Shown: positions 17,312-25,003 of the stretch, piece by piece
How positions within the stretch are numbered: position 1 is the first letter of the stretch
How the letters are laid out: each line of letters begins with the position of its first letter
DNA from: Nostoc sp. ATCC 53789
GTDB lineage: Bacteria > Cyanobacteriota > Cyanobacteriia > Cyanobacteriales > Nostocaceae
Direction: 5' to 3'
Assembly (NCBI RefSeq): GCF_009873495.1
Contig: NZ_CP046703.1
Coordinates: 1,178,001-1,242,000, forward strand
Length of the DNA: 64,000 nt
Notes under the pieces: generated by a model
The model's database searches: none
Told to the model about the DNA's origin: nothing
What the model saw: only the letters and a program-made list of their open reading frames with translations
Translations under genes and position numbers: made by a program

Positions 17312-18642
17312 CATTGTGGCTCAATGATGGAACCCATAAACAAAACGTTTCCCGTCTGATTATCCCTAATAGCGCAGAAGAAGGGACGGTCAACAATCAT
17401 TCGGAATGGTTCTGGTTCATCTCTCAAAGATGTTGCGACTATTCCCACTGAAGTAGCCGCAGCTGCTTCGGTACCTTCTTCGTTTACTTCGACAAAAGTT
17501 TTATGCTTAACTTGGCTAATGGCAAAATTTTTACCCATGCCAGAAAAATTGGCTTTGTTACTGAAAGCCTCTTCCATGCCTAAACTTTTCAAGGCATCAT
17601 TGAGTGTAACTTCATAATCTGTTTTGAAGCGAGGTAGACGAATAAACCCTTTTTGTTTGTTGAACTGAGTCATCCATTTTTCCCAGTTTTCAACATTCAA
17701 GTTCTGATAAAAGGCTTTGAGGTTAGAGTTCTGTTTGGGTAGAAAGATATAAAAACTGATTTTCCCATCTTTACCGTAAGGTAAACTAACCGCCTGAAAT
17801 TGTTCGCTTTCATAGTACCTATAGTCACCTTGTTGTGACATCATTGGGTGTTGCTTTCGTCTACCAGATGTAATGTAAAAAGGGTATTGAGCAGTTTGAC
17901 TTTTGTCAAATTCGTTACTCCAATTACCTTTAAAATATATGGCATTAATCAGAAACAACACTTGATTTGGTTCAATCGTTTCAACTATTTTAGTAATTTT
18001 GCCCTTAGTATTTTCTTTTACCCAGTTATTTATAATATTAGATGCGGCGGCATCTTTAAAGTTTAAATTGCTGACCTTAGCTTGATAGAAATCCTGGGTT
18101 CTCTTGAGAAAGTCTGGTGCAAAGCTAACATCTTGATTTGCCCAAAGCGAGTTAGCAATACTCAGTTGGACTTTCGCATCTGGATTTTCTAAAAGCTGTT
18201 TTAATGCCGCCGCGTAAGAAGAGTTGATTTCTGGTAGATTCATTCCCTGTAATTCCAGGGTTTTTGCCATTGCTTGTTGAGTTGAGCCACTAGCGCCGTT
18301 GTAGGTCATGGCTAGAGCGATCGCGACACTCGAAGGTGAGATAAAAATATTATTCTCACCTTTATTATCTTTCAGAACTTCTGAAAATAGTTTGAAGCCA
18401 AACTTATTGCTAGACTCAACTATTCTTGTATCAGTGTTGACTGTTTTTTTTTGCAATGGAGTTTCTGGCTGAGGTAAACTAGATTGGGCGAGGGCACTTT
18501 TGTTACTCTCGACTTGAGAACAACCTAATACACTGAATAGAACAACACTTGCAGCTGCCAAAGCATAACGTCTGCCCAGACTCACACCATAACGTCTTTG
18601 CAGAAAATTTTCTTTTGCATCACTAAACTTTTGCCGATTCAT
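17311..18642 (-). CDS. Serpin-family protease inhibitor, lipoprotein
   Basis: A 443-residue bacterial serpin. The N-terminus has a hydrophobic signal ending in a lipobox-like VLGC (~residue 41), so it is probably lipid-anchored outside the plasma membrane. The serpin core runs from ~75 to the end: NIFISPSSVAIALAMTYNGA, LINAIYFKGNW and the C-terminal FFCAIRDNQTGNVLFMG. The reactive-centre hinge EEGTEAAAAT has the small residues that allow loop insertion, so an inhibitory serpin is predicted. Counting from the hinge puts P1-P1' near Thr-Ser in IVATSLRDE, with ±1 uncertainty. A non-basic P1 suggests elastase- or subtilisin-like targets. The neighbour on the same strand is a subtilase-like gene. 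Confidence 0.93.
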   Translation of the reverse strand: MNRQKFSDAKENFLQRRYGVSLGRRYALAAASVVLFSVLGCSQVESNKSALAQSSLPQPETPLQKKTVNTDTRIVESSNKFGFKLFSEVLKDNKGENNIFISPSSVAIALAMTYNGASGSTQQAMAKTLELQGMNLPEINSSYAAALKQLLENPDAKVQLSIANSLWANQDVSFAPDFLKRTQDFYQAKVSNLNFKDAAASNIINNWVKENTKGKITKIVETIEPNQVLFLINAIYFKGNWSNEFDKSQTAQYPFYITSGRRKQHPMMSQQGDYRYYESEQFQAVSLPYGKDGKISFYIFLPKQNSNLKAFYQNLNVENWEKWMTQFNKQKGFIRLPRFKTDYEVTLNDALKSLGMEEAFSNKANFSGMGKNFAISQVKHKTFVEVNEEGTEAAAATSVGIVATSLRDEPEPFRMIVDRPFFCAIRDNQTGNVLFMGSIIEPQ

Positions 18643-19148
18643 TCTGCTACCTCACTTGCCAAAGATTCCCGATCTGTGCTTATGGTTGACGCAGACACTG
18701 TGTCAATGATTAACTATTGCATTTGATCCAATAGAAAATAAGACTGTTACAGTTTTTGTAACAGCAAGTTAATAGTTCAGAGGAATAAAACACAACTCAT
18801 TAAAGCTGCTAATTCTTACTTGAGGCGGCTATGCAGACGAATTATGAAAAATCTCAATTTTGAGGAACTTTTCTATTTATCAATAACAGTATTGTAGACT
18901 ACCTAACATAAAATAACCACTTCTATTGGGTTTTTATAGATATAGGATTTACGCCAAACTACAGGAGTTGGGGGTAATTCATCAAATACCCTTAACAGAA
19001 AATTTTTCTTTTCGGCTATTGTTTTGCAAGTCCTGAGATAGAATAACATTTTTAGTTGCATGAAATACAGAACTTTCATAGGGACGCACGTCTATGCGCC
19101 CCGATAGGAGAGTATTGTTCAAATAGATGAAAATTATGCTGACCTATT
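18643..19148. other. Non-coding gap with a hairpin
   Basis: AT-rich, with no gene seen. A small GC-rich hairpin, GGGACGCACGTCTATGCGCCCC, lies at 19081-19102, shortly downstream of the minus-strand subtilase-like gene. It could be a terminator or a repeat; a similar one is at 34422-34443. A TAGGATTTACGCC word (18942-18954) resembles the terminus of the element at 34191. Confidence 0.5.
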
Positions 19149-20741
19149 TTAATTGATAGGTACACTCCACCAAGCTAAACTATAGGGTTGAGTTGCTTCA
19201 TTAAGCTTTTGACGAAACTGGACGCGGATTTTGTAATTGCCAGTATCAGGAATGGGGCAGAAAATATGTTCTACACCATCGATTTGGCTGATTGAAGAGC
19301 AAACAGCACCAGCATCTGATTGGGCATCAGCTTTTACTAAGTATAGGTCGAGATTATTCAAACCGCGATCGCGAAAATTTTCGCCCACATCATATTGTTG
19401 ATTTGTATTTTTATCGTTGAGTTCTACCAATCGATCCCAGCTTAGGGTGACAGCAACAAAACTCCCCCGCTTTAACGGTTTTGCTAACACATAGTCAACA
19501 GATGCTCCAACATCCACTTTGCGATAATCCCAACCAATAGCCGGCACCGCAGCTGATGGCTGCCATTGGCCAGCACTCAATTGCTGATAAGCACGAAATG
19601 TATTTAAGTGACCTGCTCCCATTTGAGCATCCAAGGGAATCTTTGGATCTTTATAAGCATCAGAATCTAGCCAGTTTTGATTTTGTTTATCAATTAGTGT
19701 CCGGCTCATTCCCAACCGCAAGCCATCGCCACTATCTTGGATTTTGTCTGCTGAATTCAGCAATACAGCTTTCATTACTTGATGATGCCGAGAATCAATG
19801 CTCCAGTGGGGTTGTTTTGTACGTATCTGTCGGTCAGCAAATTCTTGTAATAGAGCAACAGTAGCCGTAACTTGAGGTGCGGCAAAACTAGTACCTGTAA
19901 CCTTGTTCAATTTGCCATCTGGATTGAGTAAAGGAATATTATTCCCAGGAGCAACTAAACTGATAGCGCGGCGGCCACCAAGATTAAATTCTCTTCCAGC
20001 TAGCCTGCCACTGACTCCTTGGTTAGCACCCGCCAGATTAGCCACATCTACTTTGTTAAAAACTCCCCCACGACGGGATGAAAAAGCCACATTCATTCCG
20101 TTAAAATTATCTGTAGGAATAGGAATACCACCTTTACCTTGATTACCTGCGATCGCATACAAAACATCATGAACACGGCTAGACCAGTCAACACATAAAG
20201 TTAGTAAAGCATTGCCGTCTAAAATAGCCTCTGGTCTAGGGTCACGACTGAGAGGTTCACCAAAGCTAAAATTAATGGCACGGACATCGCCACCATTTTG
20301 TAGCGCTATGTGCTGGGCCGATAAACACTCTTCTGGCTGACCCATGCTTTTAGTAGAACCCACCGCAGACGAATACAATCTCGCTCCCGGAGCAATTCCC
20401 GGCAAAGCTTTGTCTTTACTTACCATTACACCCGCAACATTGTAGGCGTGAGGGTCAACACCGCTATTAGACTTAGCTGGCCCATTGCGTAAGAATACTC
20501 CCGCTAAAGATATGGCGCGATTTTTAGACACCGCCTTATCCCACCCAAACATTCCCGGCCGACCAATTTCCACTTGACCAATAGCAATCTTACGACCGAT
20601 TAAATTATAAGGAGCTTGGTGCAGCTTCAAAGCATCAATACCGTTAGTTCCCAAAGCAGATTCTAAAGCCGAAGCAATTACCGGCGCACTCAGACAAGAA
20701 GCACTTAATCCCCAAATTATCCAGGTTAGTTTTTTAGTCAT
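19149..20741 (-). CDS. Subtilisin-like (S8) secreted protein with altered catalytic Asp
   Basis: A 530-residue protein with a signal peptide (WIIWGLSASCLSAPVIASA). Subtilase landmarks are in order: the histidine region (VDPHAYNVAGVM), the oxyanion Asn (YAIAGNQGKGG) and the serine box GTSFAAPQVTA. The strand that normally carries the Asp of the triad reads IAIGQVEIGRPG, with Glu where Asp is expected. The HGTH motif is reduced to PHAYN. Activity is therefore uncertain; it may be a variant subfamily or a pseudoenzyme. The C-terminal ~130 residues look like a beta-rich domain with paired Cys (DAGAVCSSISQ, EHIFCPIPDTG). It lies 506 bp from the serpin on the same strand. Confidence 0.82.
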   Translation of the reverse strand: MTKKLTWIIWGLSASCLSAPVIASALESALGTNGIDALKLHQAPYNLIGRKIAIGQVEIGRPGMFGWDKAVSKNRAISLAGVFLRNGPAKSNSGVDPHAYNVAGVMVSKDKALPGIAPGARLYSSAVGSTKSMGQPEECLSAQHIALQNGGDVRAINFSFGEPLSRDPRPEAILDGNALLTLCVDWSSRVHDVLYAIAGNQGKGGIPIPTDNFNGMNVAFSSRRGGVFNKVDVANLAGANQGVSGRLAGREFNLGGRRAISLVAPGNNIPLLNPDGKLNKVTGTSFAAPQVTATVALLQEFADRQIRTKQPHWSIDSRHHQVMKAVLLNSADKIQDSGDGLRLGMSRTLIDKQNQNWLDSDAYKDPKIPLDAQMGAGHLNTFRAYQQLSAGQWQPSAAVPAIGWDYRKVDVGASVDYVLAKPLKRGSFVAVTLSWDRLVELNDKNTNQQYDVGENFRDRGLNNLDLYLVKADAQSDAGAVCSSISQIDGVEHIFCPIPDTGNYKIRVQFRQKLNEATQPYSLAWWSVPIN

Positions 20742-20935
20742 TTGTTATTTGTCATTTGTCATTGGTAATGAAATTAGGGGAGAGGTTACAGGTAGCAGGT
20801 GATAGGGAATAATCTGTACCCTGTAACCTGTACCCTATTCCCTATCTTCCAAAAAAGCCGGGATCAAAGTTATGAGTCTTGCTCAATGTTTTGTTACAAT
20901 GCTTACAGACGAGGACGCTTAAAAACCCACTAGCC

Positions 20936-21643
20936 ATGACCCAAAACCTATCTCAAAAGCCCATTGTAATTTCTCCATCTATCCTATCAGCCGATTTTAG
21001 CCGTCTGGGTGACGAAATTCGCGCCGTAGACGCAGCCGGAGCAGATTGGATTCATGTTGATGTAATGGACGGTCGCTTTGTACCTAATATTACGATAGGC
21101 CCTCTGATTGTGGAGGCGATTCGTCCGGTTACAACCAAGCCCCTGGATGTCCACTTGATGATTGTGGAGCCAGAAAAGTACGTAGAAGGATTCGCTAAAG
21201 CGGGTGCTGATATTATCTCCGTACACTGCGAACATAATGCTTCTCCACATCTGCACCGTACCTTGGGGCAAATTAAAGAGCTTGGTAAGAAAGCTGGAGT
21301 TGTACTTAATCCTGGTAGCCCTCTAGAGCTAATTGAATACGTTCTAGATTTGTGCGATTTAGTACTGATTATGAGCGTCAACCCTGGTTTTGGTGGTCAA
21401 AGCTTTATCCCTGGTGTGTTACCCAAAATCCGCAAGCTGCGTCAAATGTGTGATGAACGCGGTCTTGACCCTTGGATTGAAGTGGATGGAGGGCTGAAGG
21501 CAAATAATACTTGGCAAGTTTTAGAAGCAGGAGCTAATGCAGTTGTCGCCGGTTCAGCTGTATTTAATGCTAAAGATTATGCTGAGGCTATTACATCAAT
21601 TCGCAACAGCAAGCGTCCTACCCCAGAATTAGCTAAGGTTTAA
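20936..21643 (+). CDS. rpe: Ribulose-phosphate 3-epimerase
   Basis: A 235-residue TIM-barrel enzyme that interconverts ribulose 5-phosphate and xylulose 5-phosphate in the Calvin-Benson cycle and the oxidative pentose phosphate pathway. Signature stretches are present: [52 protein letters not shown] and [10 protein letters not shown], including the metal-binding His/Asp residues. The ATG at 20936 (MTQNLSQKP) is the natural start; an in-frame TTG at 20879 adds a non-conserved leader. The upstream gap contains repeated GTAACCTGTACC words. A strong terminator follows. Confidence 0.97.
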   Translation: MTQNLSQKPIVISPSILSADFSRLGDEIRAVDAAGADWIHVDVMDGRFVPNITIGPLIVEAIRPVTTKPLDVHLMIVEPEKYVEGFAKAGADIISVHCEHNASPHLHRTLGQIKELGKKAGVVLNPGSPLELIEYVLDLCDLVLIMSVNPGFGGQSFIPGVLPKIRKLRQMCDERGLDPWIEVDGGLKANNTWQVLEAGANAVVAGSAVFNAKDYAEAITSIRNSKRPTPELAKV

Positions 21644-21670
21644 TTCATTGCTGGATTAACCATTCTCTAC

Positions 21671-21710
21671 AAAAAATAGGGTGGGCAAATTGCTCACCCT
21701 ATTTTTATTT
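21671..21710 (+). terminator. Rho-independent terminator of rpe
   Basis: Stem AATAGGGTGGGC / GCTCACCCTATT (one G-U pair) with a short AT loop, followed by TTTTATTT, 28 bp after the rpe stop. Flanking A and T runs make it potentially bidirectional. Confidence 0.9.
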
Positions 21711-22505
21711 ACACATAAAAATACTGAAAGCTCTTCAAGTTTTGAACTTCCAGTATTTAGTATATAAATTGAAAATTTAGAAAGCAGAGATAATCCAGGT
21801 TGGGAGGACTAGGATTACAATAGTTGAAAGAGAAGCGTATGACCTACTAGTTCCACCAGCCAAGACAACGATTTCACCATAACTTTCCTGTTTCTGTCCC
21901 TGTTATTGGTGTTAAGCGTTTGCTTTATTAAATAAAGCAACACCAATCACAAGATAGAAAGTTTTCTAAGCATTACTCACATCGTCTGCAGTCAATGAAA
22001 GTTGTGTAAAATTTGGATTGGGGGAATCCACCTCCTCAAATTCTTTTCGCTCAGACTTCCTCAGAACAAGAACCACCATTAGCAACGGTTGCATCATTTG
22101 CCTTGGGATAGGAGTTATTTACTCCATGAAATGCTGACTACTTTTGTAATCAGTTTGATTTATTTCATAGTCAGAACTAATCATTGATTTTAAGTTTTTA
22201 AATTAACTTGCTTGCTGCCAATCACCTCTATTGTGGTTGAAATTGCCGTTGTTATTAGTTTACCAATGTCGTCAGTATATATTTGCCATTTTGGCAGATT
22301 TTTGCAAAAAAATATTAAATTAATCACTGCGATAGAAAACCTACCATGCAATCAATTTTAAATTAGCATGGCAGGTTTTCAGATACTCAATCAACTCTAG
22401 GGCAGAATTTCTTGATTCCAAATTATTTTTTAATTGGCTCCACAGCCTTTCAAGGATATATCTTGAGTTAATGGCGATTTCCTTGATTTAATGTTTGTTA
22501 ATTGT
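21711..22505. other. Non-coding gap between rpe and the HetP-family gene
   Basis: No credible reading frame is seen on either strand, and the region is AT-rich. Short complementary words (AATACTGAAAGCTC and CCAGTATT) could fold near 21720-21765. It may hold the 3' UTR of the HetP-family gene. Confidence 0.4.
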
Positions 22506-22847
22506 TTATCCCAATTTCTGGTCTAAACTAACGCCACGGATTTCTGTTTTTTGCTTTCCAACTACTTCAAGATAAGCAGGTCTTGAATCATTAGAATGTT
22601 TCAGCATTTTTAGATTTTCACTTTGCTGTTGTTTTGTTCTGTTGGTTTGAGAGTTTTCTTTCAGTAATCGGTTGTAGGTACGGTACGGAATGTAATGGAG
22701 AGGATTATAACCAGCAAAACGTAGCATTAAAACACATGCCCAGGAGTACTTTCCAGCAATAATTGCTTCAACTACTTTATCAAATTGTTGAGCCTTTACT
22801 GTTGTATCTAAGTTACTACTAATACCAGCAATGTCTTGATTCATCAT
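22506..22847 (-). CDS. HetP-family heterocyst commitment protein
   Basis: A 113-residue protein with the diagnostic HetP core at residues ~20-65 ([40 protein letters not shown]), followed by a polar, Gln/Ser-rich tail. HetP and its paralogues control commitment to heterocyst differentiation in Anabaena downstream of HetR. Which paralogue this is cannot be decided here; the tail is unlike what I recall of HetP itself. A relic of an ABC transporter end lies ~1.5 kb upstream on the same strand, reminiscent of the hetC-hetP order. No NtcA box is seen in the 170 bp upstream. Family assignment is strong; the paralogue is uncertain. Confidence 0.85.
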   Translation of the reverse strand: MMNQDIAGISSNLDTTVKAQQFDKVVEAIIAGKYSWACVLMLRFAGYNPLHYIPYRTYNRLLKENSQTNRTKQQQSENLKMLKHSNDSRPAYLEVVGKQKTEIRGVSLDQKLG

Positions 22848-23016
22848 AGTGTTTAATTATTTTGGATGAAGTAAACTAGTTCAGTTTCTGCGATTGTTGT
22901 CGTTTCAATTGAGGTTTACAAACTGCATTAATCTTTTTGCAGTTGTTAAATCGCTTTCGGGAAATTATCAGCAATTTGGCGGTGTTGGATGTTGACGAAG
23001 GCTAAAAATCCATCTA

Positions 23017-23322
23017 TCAACAGATGCGTACATAACTTTCCCAAGCTCTGATTAGCTCCCGCAGCTTTGAGCGGTAAAGATACAGACTGAAAGTTCTCTG
23101 CTGTTTGAGCTTTACCTTGGCGCTATTAAGCAGAGTTTTAGTAATTTTGGCTGATAACTCCCCTAGTAAACTAGTTTGAGCAAGAGCTAGCTTGTAGTAG
23201 GGATACAAATTATATAGATTCATTGCTGAACTGTCCCCTTGGCTTGAGGTTTCGACTGCATTTGACCTGATGATTTTTGCATGAACTAACCTTTGATTAA
23301 AAACAATCAAGTTTTTAAGCAA
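23017..23322 (-). CDS. Hypothetical small protein (doubtful)
   Basis: An open frame of 101 codons, basic and Leu-rich (LYNLYPYYKLALAQTSLLGEL, then SKLRELIRAWESYV). An internal ATG at codon 34 is an alternative start. I do not recognise a family and see no good ribosome-binding site. It lies between the HetP-family gene and the transporter relic, on the same strand. It could be a real small gene, a remnant of the decayed upstream gene, or chance. Confidence 0.3.
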   Translation of the reverse strand: MLKNLIVFNQRLVHAKIIRSNAVETSSQGDSSAMNLYNLYPYYKLALAQTSLLGELSAKITKTLLNSAKVKLKQQRTFSLYLYRSKLRELIRAWESYVRIC

Positions 23323-24389
23323 GTTTGTTGGCTGCTCATTCCTAATTATCCAGATTCCATCCGATGAATTGAGGAAACTGTAGCTTTTACTTGTTAGTAA
23401 CTGAAAGGTAAAAATTTATCTTTTGTCTTCTCATTTGACTGGTAGGACAAAAGTCTAGGCGTAGCTCTTGGTAGATGCAGTTTTATCCTCTGAAACTTTA
23501 TCGACTTTTAATTCAATCAATTTTCTCTGTTAAAACGCCTGTATTTCTTACTACTGGTTAATTAAGCAATTTCCGGCAAGTTTTCATATTTTTTCGAGTA
23601 GTGGAAAAAATTTATTTATCTTTGAGCTTTAACAACGTCATTCGTATATATACTATTTTTTGTCGTTAATGTCATCTACTGAGTTAGTAGATTTTTAAGT
23701 TAAATTTACTGAATGTATTTCGATACGTACTTGCCTATTGTGCAACTTTTAATTTTGTCCTCCTTTGCTAATTTATGAGGGGTCTGACCCCCCACACAAT
23801 CTCAATTTAAACCCTTTATTATTGTCGAGTCTCTAGAAAATACTACCATTAACTATGATGTAAAACAACTTCTAAAAATAGTAACTGCTAAAGAATAAAA
23901 AACATTCGCAGCCATAGCATTGAGCATATTTTATTAATAAGTTCAATTAGATAATGGTATTTATTCTTCTGATGGTTCTTGATTTACAAGAACTATAAAT
24001 TCAATGTATCTAAATAAAATCGCTGTAAACCAATCGTGAATATTTCATGATTATTAGCTATTAATAACAGCTAGCCTATAGCACCCATATTTTATTTTTG
24101 AAAAACTCTTTCCTATTACTTCTTGCCTAACCATGCAAGGAAATATGACTACGCCATGCTGCGCGAACAAAAATCAAAGCGGATTGCTATAGTTTTAATT
24201 ATTATCAATTGAATAATGCAAAATATCTGTAGTAAGATGCTTTAAATAAAAATATGTATTAGGTTAAATCTGTAAAATATTAGAAAGTATAATATTGTCA
24301 ATTTTATTCAACAGTAACTTCTCTAAGTCTTTATCTTTAAAAAATTTCTCAAGTAGAGATTACGGATGCTGTGACACTTGGGCTAAATG
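23323..24389. other. AT-rich non-coding gap upstream of the HetP-family gene
   Basis: No gene is seen. Stop codons are frequent in all frames, and no transposase pieces were recognised. A short HIP-like word (GACTACGCCATGCTGCGCGAAC) lies near 24147. This may be what is left of a decayed gene whose last codons are at 24390-24485. Confidence 0.4.
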
Positions 24390-24485
24390 CTAGTAAAAAC
24401 CATCAATTGCCATGAGTTTGTGATGAGTGCTTTGCTCAACAATAATACCTCGGTCTAGAACAAAGATATAGTCGGCATAGGGTAG
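24390..24485 (-). pseudogene. C-terminal relic of a HetC/HlyB-type ABC transporter
   Basis: Thirty-one codons plus a stop read LPYADYIFVLDRG, IIVEQSTHHKLM, AIDGFY. This is the post-Walker-B D/H-loop end of ATP-binding domains of exporter-type ABC proteins (typically ADRI-VLDRG-IVEQGTH-EL). Upstream of 24485 the homology stops abruptly, with no Walker motifs. A gene truncated by rearrangement is the simplest reading. Its strand and position upstream of a HetP-family gene recall hetC-hetP of Anabaena. Confidence 0.65.
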
Positions 24486-24621
24486 TCTAGAGTTCTCACT
24501 ACTTCAACTCTTACCATTACTGAAATTTTCCTTTGCTTCCGGAAACAGTCGGAAAATAAAATCACAAATTTAAACTCTGCTTTCTCAGATAAAGACAGGC
24601 TAATCCTGGCAACGTATATAC

Positions 24622-24998
24622 TATAGCGGTTCTCAATTGCATCGAATACAGACCTAAGCCCCAGTCCCTTCTCCTTGAAGGGAAGGCAGGGTGGTTTCAT
24701 ACGAAAAAAGAAAAATACATAAGTTTTTATTTCTTGTTTTGTGGCATGGCTTTTTACCCGTCTCCAAACCTCTCCCCGAAAGGTCAAGAGGCTTTAAAAT
24801 CCGGTTTTAGTTTTTCTCTGGTTGTATGAAACCACCCTGCTTCTCCTTGAAGGGAAGGGGAGTAAGATTCAAAGCCTCTCTCCTTTTAATAAAGAGGTTT
24901 GGAGAGAGGTCAAAGTATATTGCATCCATAGACGCGTAGCGGCTACTCTTACGAGAACGCTTTCAGCGAACCCGCAGGGTATGAGAACCGTTTTGATA
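24622..24998. repeat. Composite inverted-repeat element, GCGGTTCTC family, with a nested insertion
   Basis: The left end TATAGCGGTTCTCA (24622-24635) faces TGAGAACCGTTTTGATA (24982-24998) in inverse orientation. The same terminal word bounds the element at 61922-62063. The interior contains CCAGTCCCTTCTCC-type and AGAGGTTTGGAGAGAGG repeats common in Nostoc intergenic DNA, and is interrupted by a smaller element at 24687-24839. Confidence 0.6.
24687..24839. mobile_element. 153-bp MITE-like insertion with 16-bp perfect termini and 19-bp flanking direct repeats
   Basis: Termini CAGGGTGGTTTCATAC (24687-24702) and GTATGAAACCACCCTG (24824-24839) are perfect inverse complements. The flanks CTTCTCCTTGAAGGGAAGG at 24668-24686 and 24840-24858 are identical, as expected of a target duplication. 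Removing the element and one flank restores an uninterrupted intergenic repeat. No coding capacity. Confidence 0.8.
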
Positions 24999-25003
24999 GC
25001 TAA

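Noticed and set aside
24455..24787. 110-codon minus-strand frame
   Set aside because: Runs across an inverted-repeat element and overlaps the ABC relic in another frame; it is made of repeat DNA.
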